A DNA stretch of 64,000 nt from Streptomyces massasporeus. GTDB taxonomy: Bacteria; Actinomycetota; Actinomycetes; Streptomycetales; Streptomycetaceae. The stretch covers positions 868,001-932,000 of the forward strand of contig NZ_BMSE01000002.1 in the NCBI RefSeq assembly GCF_014648995.1, written 5' to 3'. Shown here one piece after another: positions 43,374-52,150 of this stretch (positions within the stretch are counted from its first letter, which is position 1; every line of letters starts with the position of its first letter). The notes beneath the pieces are model-generated. The model did not search any database and was not told where the DNA came from. It saw nothing but the letters and a program-made list of their open reading frames with translations. Position numbers and translations under genes: made by a program.

Positions 43374-44831
43374 ATGACACCCATGCTCGAATCCGCCGAT
43401 GCCGCCCCCGCCCGCATATCCCGCCTGTCCGCCCGGCTGCGTCCGCGCGGAGCGCCGCCGATGTGGCTCGTCGTGGCGCTCACCTGCGCCGGTCAGTTCC
43501 TCGTCGTCCTGGACGTCTCCGTCGTCAACGTGGCGCTGCCGTCGATGCGGACCGGGCTGGGACTCGGCGAGCAGGGGCTGCAGTGGGTGGTGAACGCCTA
43601 CGCCATCGCCTTCGCCGGGTTCATGCTGCTCGGCGGACGCGCCGGGGACCTCTACGGCCGCAAGCGGATGTTCCTCGTCGGGCTCGGCCTGTTCACCCTG
43701 GCCTCGGCGGCCGGCGGGCTGGCACAGGACGACTGGCAGCTGCTGGTTGCGCGGGCCGTGCAGGGGCTCGGCGCGGCGGTGCTGGCGCCCTCGACGCTGA
43801 CGATCCTCACAGCGTCGGTGCCGGAGGGCGCCGCCCGGGCCCGCGCCATCGGGACCTGGACCGCGGTCGGGGCCGGCGGCGGCGCGGCGGGCGGTCTGGT
43901 CGGCGGGCTGCTGGTGGAGACACTGTCCTGGCGCTGGGTGCTGCTCATCAACGTGCCCGTCGGCGCCGTGGTGCTGTGCGCCGCGGCCTGGTTCCTCACC
44001 GAGGGCCGGGCCGGGGACGGCCGCCGCCTCGACCTGCCGGGCGCGCTGCTCGTGACGGCCGGCCTCGGCGCGCTGGCCTACGGCATCTCCCAGACGGAGG
44101 CGGCGGGCTGGACGGCACCGGCCACCCTGCTGCCGCTGCTCGCCGGGCTGGTGCTGCTCGGGGCGTTCCTGGCCGTCGAGGCCCGCACGGCGAGCCCGCT
44201 GATGCCGCTCGGCCTGCTGCGCGTCCGCGCGGTCTCCTCGGCCAACGTCTCGATGTTCCTGTGCGGTTCGGCGATGTTCTGCATGTGGTTCTTCATGACC
44301 CTCTACGCGCAGAACGTCCTCGGCTACACCCCGATCGAGGCCGGCCTGGCCCTGGTCCCGAGCTCGCTCGCCGTCATCCTCGGTTCCAAGCTCGCACCCC
44401 GCCTGATGCGGCCCGTCGGCCCGCGCAACGTCGCCGCGCTGGGCACCCTCGTCGCCGTGGCCGGCTTCGCCTGGCAGTCCACGATGACCGCCGACGGCTC
44501 CTACGCCACGGCGATCCTCTTCCCCGGCGTCCTCATGATGCTCGGCGCGGGCCTGGCGGCGACCCCCCTCGCCTCCCTGGCCACCTCCGGGGCGGCCCCC
44601 GAGGAGGCGGGCCTGGTCTCCGGCCTCGTCAACACGTCCCGCACGATGGGCGGTTCCCTGGGGCTGGCGGTCCTGTCCACCCTGGCGGCGTCCGAATCGG
44701 CGGGCAGCACGACCCCGCAGGCCCTGACGGAGGGCTACGCCCTCGCGTTCCGGGTGGGCGCCGGGGTGCTGGCGGCCGGAGTGGTGCTGATGTGGGTGTG
44801 GCTGCCGCGGCGGGCGGCCCAGGTGCCGTGA
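43374..44831 (+). CDS. DHA2-family MFS multidrug exporter
   Basis: A 485-residue, 14-helix exporter. LDVSVVNVALPSMR (helix 1, the D1 motif typical of actinobacterial EmrB/QacA proteins), GGRAGDLYGRKRMF (motif A), WVVNAYAIAFAGFMLLGG and GGLVGGLLVETLSWRW (motif C) are visible. The substrate is unknown. ATG 43374 is taken; ATG 43383 is possible. Downstream lies decayed Rhs sequence rather than an operon partner. Confidence 0.9.
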   Translation: MTPMLESADAAPARISRLSARLRPRGAPPMWLVVALTCAGQFLVVLDVSVVNVALPSMRTGLGLGEQGLQWVVNAYAIAFAGFMLLGGRAGDLYGRKRMFLVGLGLFTLASAAGGLAQDDWQLLVARAVQGLGAAVLAPSTLTILTASVPEGAARARAIGTWTAVGAGGGAAGGLVGGLLVETLSWRWVLLINVPVGAVVLCAAAWFLTEGRAGDGRRLDLPGALLVTAGLGALAYGISQTEAAGWTAPATLLPLLAGLVLLGAFLAVEARTASPLMPLGLLRVRAVSSANVSMFLCGSAMFCMWFFMTLYAQNVLGYTPIEAGLALVPSSLAVILGSKLAPRLMRPVGPRNVAALGTLVAVAGFAWQSTMTADGSYATAILFPGVLMMLGAGLAATPLASLATSGAAPEEAGLVSGLVNTSRTMGGSLGLAVLSTLAASESAGSTTPQALTEGYALAFRVGAGVLAAGVVLMWVWLPRRAAQVP

Positions 44832-45001
44832 GGGGTGCCGGGGCGGGTGACCCGGGTGCCGTGGTCGGCCTCTGTGCCTTTCGTCGAGCGAGTCGGGGGC
44901 TTCCGGGTTGGTGGAAGGTTCCGTCGCGGAGCATGGCGAAACAGGACGCTGATGCGGTGGCGGGCGAGGTGGGGGACATTTTCGGTGGTGGTGCCGCTTT
45001 C

Positions 45002-45064
45002 GTCGGCGAGCGCGACGGCGGAGCCGGTCGCGCCGGTGAGGTGGCAGTACGACGTGCCCCCGGT
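45002..45064 (-). pseudogene. Displaced Rhs core-tip fragment
   Basis: This 63-bp stretch closely matches 46016-46077 in the Rhs gene and, on the minus strand, reads TGGTSYCHLTGATGSAVALAD. The Rhs gene encodes a near-identical peptide. It carries five G where the Rhs gene has six. It is a remnant of an orphan Rhs tip module downstream of the main gene. Confidence 0.8.
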
Positions 45065-45081
45065 TGCCGATTGAACGTCGA

Positions 45082-45123
45082 CGGCATCGGTCCCGGCCCC
45101 TTCCGGAGCCGGGACCGATGCCG
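45082..45123. terminator. Long perfect hairpin in the Rhs-remnant region
   Basis: CGGCATCGGTCCCGGC and GCCGGGACCGATGCCG are perfect 16-bp arms around a 10-nt loop. It is probably a bidirectional terminator between the MFS gene and the Rhs locus. The rest of 44832-45309 shows no confident gene. Confidence 0.75.
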
Positions 45124-45309
45124 GATGAAGCACGCGCGAAAGGCGCGCACTCATGACGGGCCTCTGTTGTTCGTCGTCGACCCGAAGGCGATGCACAGGA
45201 ACGTCGTGATCTTCGCCGTGGCTGTGAGCCACGGAGCGAAAGGAGCTTCAGCCCTCTTGTCGTCCACCTCGGCGAGGATCACGCCCCCGGTACCTTCGAG
45301 CCTTCCCTT

Positions 45310-45444
45310 CTATTTTCCTCGGCCTCGCATGAGGCTCACGGCGAAGAAGATGACTCCGATCACCACAAGGACGCCGAAGGCAATACCGAGCCACGGCGGG
45401 CCGTCAGGCCCTCCGCCGGGGGCCGCCAGTTCCACTGCAAGCAT
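45310..45444 (-). CDS. 44-residue single-helix membrane protein beside the Rhs gene
   Basis: This short ORF encodes MLAVELAAPGG, then WLGIAFGVLVVIGVIFFAVSL and a basic end (MRGRGK). That is one membrane helix with a cytosolic positive tail. ATG 45444 has GAGAGGG 6 nt upstream and lies 15 bp after the Rhs stop, so co-transcription is likely. Its position fits an immunity or accessory peptide for the Rhs C-terminus, but no homology supports that. Confidence 0.55.
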   Translation of the reverse strand: MLAVELAAPGGGPDGPPWLGIAFGVLVVIGVIFFAVSLMRGRGK

Positions 45445-45459
45445 CTCTCGCCCTCTCTG

Positions 45460-48400
45460 TTACCAGGTCTTCTTTATCTTGGCCGAGCACCCCGGCTTGC
45501 CACTGAACGAAGTGCTGGCTCCGGCCGCTGTCTCGCCCTGCGTACTGGCCGATGCGCGGTAGTGGCCCGCTGAGCACTCCGCCTCGCCCGTCCAACCGGC
45601 GGAGGCGTCACTGGCGCTCGCTTCGTACCCCCCGCTCACTCCCGGGGTGCCCGCCCCCGCGGAGAGGCTGGGATGGATCGCGCCGTCGTCATTGACGCTG
45701 ACGCCACCCCCGAGGCACGCCCCAAAAGCACACACCTCGAGATTCAGGCCTTGAGACGCCAGGCCGCTGGGGTCGATGCGGTTGACCGGGTCGCCTTCGG
45801 CGTAGAGGTAGGGGTTCTTCTCCTGGCCTGAGGGGTCAGGGCTGGTGAAGCGGCCGATGTTGGGATCGTAGTAGCGGGCCTGGAAGTGGTACAGCCCGGT
45901 CGGGTCCTGGAAGCCGCCGGCGAACCGGTACGGCTGGGGGGCCTTCTCGGTGGTGGTGCCACGCTCGACGCCGCGGGGGCTGTAGGCGTAGGTGTTCACC
46001 TTGGTGCCGGTCCCGTCGGCGAGCGCGACGACGGAGCCGATCGCGTCGGTGAGGTAGTAGTACGACTTGCCCCCCGGTCGTCATGGAGTTCAAGGTGCCC
46101 CCGGGCTCCCGGTTGAATCCCATGTCGACTCCGGCCGTGGTCTTGGCCGAGAGGCCGAGCGGGCCGTTGTGGAAGAAGGTGTCGCCGAGCTTGATGCGTT
46201 CGCTCTGGTCGGTGGAGCCGTACTGGCCGGCGTAGGTCTTGCCGGCGACGGTGAGCGAGGTCAGCTGACTGTAGTCGGACCAGGTCTCCCCGGTCCGGGT
46301 GCCCTCGGGTGTGGAGGCGCCGGCGGTCTCGTTACCGATCTTGTCGTAGGACCAGTTGGCGGTGGAGCCGTTCTTGGCGGTGATCTGCTGGGCGTCGTTG
46401 ATGGTGTAGGTGGTGCCGCGGGGGCAGCCGGGGTCGACGCCCTGGCTGGTGAGGTTGCCGGCCTGGTCGTAGCAGTACTGCCAGGAGGAGTTGAGCGGGG
46501 TGCCCTTTTCCTCCTTGGCGTAGGAGAAGCGGCCTGCGCTGTCGTAGGTGTAGGTGGTCTTGAGCCCGGCGACGGCGTCGGTGCGGGTGCGGATCTTTTT
46601 GCCGTCCGTACCGGCGTTGGAGTAGGAGTAGGCGAGGTCGACCAGGGTGCCCTTGGGTGAGGTCGCCTTGATCTTCTCCGGTCGGCTCGACTCGTCTGGA
46701 GTGACCTCCTGGACCGTGCCGCCAGGGTAGGTCGTCGTGGTGCGGAAGTCGTTGGCGTTGTACTTGTACGTGGTGGTCTTGCCGGTCGGGTCCTTCAGCT
46801 CGGAGAGCTTGTTGACTTCGTTCCAGGTGTAGTCCGTGACGCCGGCCGGGTCCTCGTAGGTGTCGACGTTACCTGCCGGGGTGTAGGTGAGTTTGGTCTG
46901 CGAGCCGTTCTGCAGGGTGCGGACCGTCTCCCTGGACAGCGGGTCGAACTCGTACGTGGTCACGCCGGTGCTGTCGTCGCGCTGTCTGAGGTTGCCGTCG
47001 CCGTCGTAGTGGTAGCGCACCGTGGCGTTGGTGGAGGACACCAGGACGACGCGGTCACGCTTGTCGTACTGGTACACCGTCTTGATGCCGCGCCCGTCGG
47101 TGACCGTTTCGGGACGGCCCTGCGCGTCGTAGGTGTAGGTGGTGGCGCCGAGCGGGGCGGGCGGGGTCACCTTGGACAGATTGCCCTTGGCGTCGTAAGT
47201 GAACGACGTGGAAACCGACTTGGTCGTCGTCAGGGTCGTGGTGGCCTTGCAGATCTGGCCTTCGAAGCCGCCGCAGGTCGGCGTGGCCGCGTTGTAGTCG
47301 AAGGTCCGCTTGCCGCCGCCGGTGCCCGTGACCGCGACGGACTTGGTGTTGCCCGCGGTGTCATAGGTGTAGTCGGTCTTCTCGCCGTCGGCACTGGTCA
47401 GCGTGGCGGGCAGGTCCGCACCGGAGATGGTCTGATACCCGGTCAGTGATGCGGTGGCCCCGCTGGGCAGTTTCGCTGAGGTGAGGTTGTTGCGGGTGTC
47501 CCAGCCGTAGTCGGTGACGTTTCCGGCGGCGCCGCCGACGCCCATGGCGTCCTCGGCGGTGTCGACGTTGTGATTGGGATCGAACGTCCGCTTGCGGGTG
47601 TGATTGAGGGCGTCGACGACCTTGGTGACGCCGCCGTCGGCGTTGTGCTCGTACTTCGTTGCGTGCTGCTCGGGGTCGGTGACCGTCGTGGTCCCTGCCG
47701 CGGAGGGGTCGGTGTTCGAGTAGGCGTAGGTGTAGGTGGGGCCGGTGTGGCCGGAGCCGTTGAAGTCGGTGGCCCGCAGCATGGACCGCACGCGGTTCTG
47801 GTCGTCGTAGGTGAAGACCGTGACGCGCCCCTCGGGCGTCGTGATCTTCGTCAGGCGCCGGGAGGAGTCGTAGCCGAAGAGGGTCGCCTTGCCCTCGGTG
47901 TCCGTGGTCCTCGTCAGGTTGCCGGCCGCGTCGAGGTCGAAGACGGCGGTGCGGCCGGTGTGGTCCTTGGCCTGCCATTGGCTCGCGTCGGTCTTGACCA
48001 GGTCGATCCAGCGCCCGGAGCGGGTCTCGGTGAGCTTGAAGCCCCTGTGCTCGGTTCCGTCGTCGTGCTGTTCGACGGTGATGGCGCCCTTGTTCTTGTC
48101 CGTGACCTTGGTCAGGGTGCCGTGCTCGTCGTAGGTGTCCTTCGAGCCGGACTTGCGGTCGGTCAGTGTGTAGGTGCCGTCGGCGTTCTTCTTCAGGTCC
48201 TTCGAGTAGCCCTTGGGCGTGGTGTAGCTGCCGTCGGCGTTCTTGGTGAAGCGGACGGTCGCGCCGGTGGCGTCGTAGAGGACGACTTCATCGGTGAAGA
48301 GATGCAGGTAGCGCTCGTACTCCTGCCACCACCGCTGGGACACCTTGCCCCAGGGCGCGTCGAAGGAGTTGTACGTCCGCGCCAGACGCAGCTTCTGACC

Positions 48401-48469
48401 CACGCCGGCGATCTCGAAGTCGGTGGCAGCCAGCATCAGATTGCCGGTCGAGAGGTTGATGCGGGCCAC
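45460..48469 (-). pseudogene. Rhs/YD-repeat protein, truncated at 5' end and frameshifted
   Basis: About 1,000 codons of Rhs shell. It opens in the DUF6531-like segment (ARINLSTGNLMLAATDF ... LRLARTYNSF) and continues with many YD repeats (TYDSAGRFSYAKEE, YNANDFRTTTTYPGG). The core PxxRYYDPNIGRFTSPD and DPVNRIDPSGL follow, then a variable C-terminus of about 100 residues (VCAFGACLGGG ... KPGCSAKIKKTW). A six-C run at 46070-46075 shifts the frame: the end after MTTGG reads on only in the 45460-45999 frame. A stop seven codons before GTG 48469 removes the secretion N-terminus. It is probably inactive, or the frame may be restored by slippage. Confidence 0.85.
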
Positions 48470-48528
48470 CAGTGAGTCGGTGATCCGGAACTACAATCGC
48501 CCTCCCCGGCCGCACGGGTCGCGCAGGC

Positions 48529-49146
48529 CTACAGCCAGCCCTGGTGGCGGGCCTCGCGCAGGGCCTCCATGCGGTTGCGGGTGCCCGTCTTGCCGATCGC
48601 GGAGGACAGGTAGTTGCGGACCGTGGACTCCGACAGGTGGAGTCGGGCGGCGATGTCGGCGACCGTCGCGCCGTCCGCGGAGGCCTTGAGCACGTCGCTC
48701 TCGCGGGTCGTGAGGGGGTTGGGGCCCGCGCTGAGGGCGGCGGTGGCCAGGGCGGGGTCGACGACCGTCTCGCCTGCCAGGACCCGGCGGATGGCGGCGG
48801 CGAGTTCCTCCACGGGGCCGTCCTTGACCAGGAAGCCGGTGGCACCCGCCTCCATGGCGCGGCGCAGGTAGCCGGGGCGGCCGAACGTCGTGAGGATCAG
48901 CACCCGGCAGCCGGGGACCCGCACGCGCAGGTCGGCGGCGGCGTCCAGACCGCTCCTGCCCGGGAGTTCGATGTCGAGGAGGGCGACGTCCGGGCGGTGG
49001 GCGAGGGCCGCGTCCAGGATCGCGTCGCCCGCGGCCACCTGAGCGACGACCTCGATGTCGTCCTCCATCCCCAGCAGCAGCGCGAGCGCGCCGCGCATCA
49101 TGCCCTGGTCCTCCGCGAGCAGGACGCGGATGGGCCGCCCGGTCAC
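48529..49146 (-). CDS. LuxR/NarL-family response regulator
   Basis: A 205-residue protein. The receiver domain has the acidic pair in VLLAEDQGM, the phosphoacceptor Asp in VALLDIELPG and Lys in FLVKDGPVEEL. The C-terminal LuxR helix-turn-helix is LTTRESDVLKASADGATVADIAARLHLSESTVRNYLSSAIGKTG. It partners the kinase two genes upstream. GTG 49146 overlaps the pyruvyltransferase stop (GTGA), so the two are translationally coupled. Confidence 0.92.
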   Translation of the reverse strand: MTGRPIRVLLAEDQGMMRGALALLLGMEDDIEVVAQVAAGDAILDAALAHRPDVALLDIELPGRSGLDAAADLRVRVPGCRVLILTTFGRPGYLRRAMEAGATGFLVKDGPVEELAAAIRRVLAGETVVDPALATAALSAGPNPLTTRESDVLKASADGATVADIAARLHLSESTVRNYLSSAIGKTGTRNRMEALREARHQGWL

Positions 49147-50357
49147 GGGCCCGGGTCGGGTCGGGGGGTGTCCAACAACGAGGTCAGCGTCCGGATGAAG
49201 GACGACGCCGAGTGGTCCGCGTGGTCGCGGATGCGCGCCGCGACGGTCCCGGCGCCGCCGCCCTCCAGGAGCCGTACGAGCCGGTCGAGATCCTGCCCGT
49301 GCCCCTCCTCGGTGGTCAGGTAGAAGTCCGTCGCGTCGTACGCCATGTGGAAGACGTGCTTCTTCACATCGCTCAGCGTCAGGTAGTCGTCGTGCGTCTT
49401 GGGTGTCGGCTCGGGCGCGCCCACGCACACCGCCGGGGTGCCGGCGCCCCAGGAGTTGACCGCCAGGTGGTAGGTGTCCGTGACGACCAGCCGGTAGCGG
49501 GGCAGGACCCCGACCAGGTCGCCGACGGTGGGGTTCCCCGGGCGGGCCGCGATGTGGCGCACCGGGTCGGGGACCTCCCGGTCGAACCAGGGCAGCCACT
49601 CCAGTGGGACGCCCAGGCGGTCGGACAGGCCCTGGCAGAAGCCGGGCAGCCAGTCGGGGATCGGCGTCCGGGCCCCCAGGAAGACGCCGATCGCACCGCC
49701 GTCGGGGACCGACCGGGACCACTCGGTGACCGGGAGGTGGTCGAGGTCGCCGGGGCGGGAGAGCAGCGCCGCGTCCGAACCGAAGTGGTCGGTTGTACGG
49801 TCCCGGCGCAGATGCGCGATCTTCGCCGCCGAGAGCGGGTCCCGCACCCACATCCGGTGGCTGCGGGTCACCAGGCGCGAGAACAGCGGGCCGTACTCCT
49901 TGTCCTCGTAGTCGGACTGCGTGTTGTGCAGGATCGTGCCGCCGTAGCTGACGGTCCGCGCGAGGACCTCGTCCGGCTGGTCCGCGAACAGCAGGGCGCG
50001 GTTCAGCTGTGCTCGGGCGTCGTCCCGGTCCGTGGCGAAGCCGAAGTCGAGCAGGCGGTTCGTCGCGTCCTGCGCCAGGTAGTGCCGTGTGTGCAGGAAG
50101 TCGCCCCAGAAGACGACCGCGTCGTGGTCCCGGAGCGTGTCGAGGTGCTCGGCCAGCGGGTGGAAGCGGAACGGGAACTCGATGCCCCGCGCACCGTCGC
50201 GCAGCGGCACCATCTCCGGCGTGTGCAGCGTGTACCAAGTGGCGTCGAAGCCGGTGTCCATCCGCCGCCGCAGGGACTCGAACGCCAGGTCCACGGTCAG
50301 CATGCCCGTGTTGCGGTACCCGATGTTCGGCGCGGTGATGACGGCGACGCGTCCCAT
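49143..50357 (-). CDS. Polysaccharide pyruvyltransferase family protein
   Basis: A 404-residue GT-B-like protein. ITAPNIGYRNTGMLTVDLAFESLRR is the expected N-terminal start. Also visible are VVFWGDFLHTRHYL and ILHNTQSDYEDKEYG, and the C-terminal TDTYHLAVNSWGAGTPAVCVG is the conserved PS_pyruv_trans motif. Such enzymes transfer a pyruvyl ketal from PEP to cell-wall sugars. It lies between a histidine kinase and its response regulator and is coupled to the latter. Confidence 0.8.
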   Translation of the reverse strand: MGRVAVITAPNIGYRNTGMLTVDLAFESLRRRMDTGFDATWYTLHTPEMVPLRDGARGIEFPFRFHPLAEHLDTLRDHDAVVFWGDFLHTRHYLAQDATNRLLDFGFATDRDDARAQLNRALLFADQPDEVLARTVSYGGTILHNTQSDYEDKEYGPLFSRLVTRSHRMWVRDPLSAAKIAHLRRDRTTDHFGSDAALLSRPGDLDHLPVTEWSRSVPDGGAIGVFLGARTPIPDWLPGFCQGLSDRLGVPLEWLPWFDREVPDPVRHIAARPGNPTVGDLVGVLPRYRLVVTDTYHLAVNSWGAGTPAVCVGAPEPTPKTHDDYLTLSDVKKHVFHMAYDATDFYLTTEEGHGQDLDRLVRLLEGGGAGTVAARIRDHADHSASSFIRTLTSLLDTPRPDPGP

Positions 50358-50409
50358 GTGCTCCCGTTCCCCCGGCCGTTGCCGGTGCTCGACGTGTAGG
50401 TCGCGCGGA

Positions 50410-51882
50410 TCACCGGCCAACGTACACGTCCGCGTCGCTGCGAAAACGTCCCGCCCCCGCAGGCCGGGCGTCCTCCGCGTCGAGCGGAAGCTCCGCCGTC
50501 ACGCCGAAGCCGCCTGCCGTTCGCGCTGCCGCCGTCAGCGAGCCGCCCGCCGCCGCGAGGCGCTCCGTCAGCCCGGTGAGACCCGTGCCGGTGGAGGGGG
50601 CCGGACCCGTGCCGTCGGGGCGGGTCACACCCGTGCCGTCGAGGTCGGCCGCTCCCGTGCCGTCGAGGTCGGTCACACCCGTGCCGCCGCTGGAGACCCC
50701 CGCGTGCCCGGCGACCACCCCGCCCCCGCCCCCGTCGTCGGAGACCGTCAGCCGCACCCGTTCCCCGCAGCCCGACAGGGTGATCTCGCAGCGCTCCGCC
50801 CCGCTGTGCCGTACGACGTTGGTGACCGCCTCCCGGACCACCCAGCCCAGCAGCGCCTCCGTCTGCGGTCCGAGCGGCGGGCCGGAGCGGCTCACGACGA
50901 GGGTGACGCCCGCGGCCGTCAGGACCGAGTGCGCCCGGTCGAGTTCCGTGGCGAGGCTGCCCTGCCGGTAGCCGGTCACGGCCTCCCGGATCTCCGTCAG
51001 CGCCTGCCGGCCCACGGCCTCGATGTCCGTGATCTGGGCCAGTGCGGCGTCCAGGTCACGGCCGGCCAGCCGCCGGGCCGCCTCCGACTTCACCACGATC
51101 ACCGACATCGTGTGCCCGAGCAGGTCGTGCAGGTCGCGGGAGAAGCGCAGCCGCTCCTTCTCGACCGCCCGGTGGGCCAGCTCCTCACGGGCGGCGCGCA
51201 GCTCCCGCACCGCCTCGGAGAGGCGCATGATCGCGGCCGTCACCATCGTCGAGATCCAGGTGGCGTACGCGATGTCGAGCCCGCCCCAGCCGTCGTGGAA
51301 GCAGGCCACCGCACCCGCCAGCACCGCCACGGCCGTACCGGCGGGCCGCAGGTGCGACAGCCGCAGGGCCGCGCCGGTCGCGAGGCCGAGCAGCGGGAAG
51401 AACAGCAGCCAGGTGTCGCCGTACCCGGCGGCCAGCGCGCAGGTCACGACCGCCAGCAGGGCGAGTGCGACCTGGGTGGACCGGGCCTCGCGCTTGTGCT
51501 TGTCGAACGAGCGGAACGCCACGTAGATGTAGAGGCTGTTGAAGGCCAGCAGCCCCAGGCCGCCGATCCACGGGTTGGCCGTGCGGCCCTGGAAGAGGTT
51601 GGAGAACGCGCCCATGCCCATCAGCAGCCACGGCAGCAGGGCGAATCCGGTGGGCGGCGGGCCGGCCACCGCGTCGGGACCGCCCGCCTCCCGGGCCGCC
51701 CGCCACTCGGCCTTCAGCCGTCCCTTGTTCGCCCGGTAGTGGCGCTGGTGCTCCCGGGCCTCGCGGACGTCCGACCGCACCGCCTCGAACCGGCACCTGA
51801 CCTTGTCCCTCCAGGACACGTTTCCGCCCTCCGTCCCCACTGCGCCGACCGGGGACACGGCCCCCGGACCCTGCGTGGTCAT
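50410..51882 (-). CDS. NarL-type sensor histidine kinase with ATP-lid repeat insertion
   Basis: A 490-residue protein. Several membrane helices (TGFALLPWLLMGMG ... LLFFPLLGLATGAALRL ... AVLAGAVACFHDGWGG) are followed by a HisKA_3 dimerisation helix with the phosphoacceptor His (RFSRDLHDLLGHTMS). The GHKL domain has WVVREAVTNVVRHSGAE (N-box), VSDDGGGGG and GTGLTGLTERLAAAGGSL (G2). Between G1 and G2 lies about 40 extra residues with repeated DLDGTG, an expanded ATP lid. The partner regulator is at 48529. ATG 51882 is taken. Confidence 0.88.
   Translation of the reverse strand: MTTQGPGAVSPVGAVGTEGGNVSWRDKVRCRFEAVRSDVREAREHQRHYRANKGRLKAEWRAAREAGGPDAVAGPPPTGFALLPWLLMGMGAFSNLFQGRTANPWIGGLGLLAFNSLYIYVAFRSFDKHKREARSTQVALALLAVVTCALAAGYGDTWLLFFPLLGLATGAALRLSHLRPAGTAVAVLAGAVACFHDGWGGLDIAYATWISTMVTAAIMRLSEAVRELRAAREELAHRAVEKERLRFSRDLHDLLGHTMSVIVVKSEAARRLAGRDLDAALAQITDIEAVGRQALTEIREAVTGYRQGSLATELDRAHSVLTAAGVTLVVSRSGPPLGPQTEALLGWVVREAVTNVVRHSGAERCEITLSGCGERVRLTVSDDGGGGGVVAGHAGVSSGGTGVTDLDGTGAADLDGTGVTRPDGTGPAPSTGTGLTGLTERLAAAGGSLTAAARTAGGFGVTAELPLDAEDARPAGAGRFRSDADVYVGR
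50585..50695 (-). repeat. Short tandem repeats in the kinase ATP lid
   Basis: CCCGTGCCGTCGAGGTCGG-type units recur at about 21- to 24-bp spacing and encode DLDGTG-type hexa- to octapeptides. Confidence 0.6.
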
Positions 51883-51982
51883 GGCAGCGACGTTACGGAC
51901 CGGGCCGGGCCGGCGGCAGAGGCGGTTGTACGGACTCCGGCAGGACAAATGTCATCGCCACGCCGATCCGGCCCGGCTGGAT

Positions 51983-51997
51983 CTGACACAGTGTCAG
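51983..51997. promoter_or_regulatory. CTGAC-N5-GTCAG palindrome upstream of the MaoC operon
   Basis: CTGACACAGTGTCAG is a perfect palindrome (odd centre), 48 bp before the KstR-type box and 154 bp before the first gene. Confidence 0.55.
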
Positions 51998-52044
51998 GAG
52001 TCTTCACAAGTGCCGGGGCCTCGGCTATACAGAGGGCGCGGGAC

Positions 52045-52058
52045 TGGAACGCGTTTCA
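52045..52058. promoter_or_regulatory. KstR-type operator upstream of the MaoC operon
   Basis: TGGAACGCGTTTCA matches TnnAACnnGTTnnA at every fixed position. It lies 93 bp before the MaoC gene. Confidence 0.78.
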
Positions 52059-52150
52059 GTTCGCGTCCCGGTCCGGCACCAGACGGCCTCGGTGCGGCCG
52101 ACGGTGCGGACGGCCGTACCGAGGTCCTTCCTCCGGCGATCAGGAGCCCC

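Noticed and set aside
40655-43483. 942-residue reverse ORF fusing methyltransferase and MFS regions
   Set aside because: The MFS gene is read in another frame. Only the last 216 residues are real, and a hairpin separates the genes.
45151-45282. 43-codon minus-strand ORF next to the Rhs remnant
   Set aside because: The start is GTG with a weak site and no family. It is mentioned only as a possibility beside the tiny membrane ORF.
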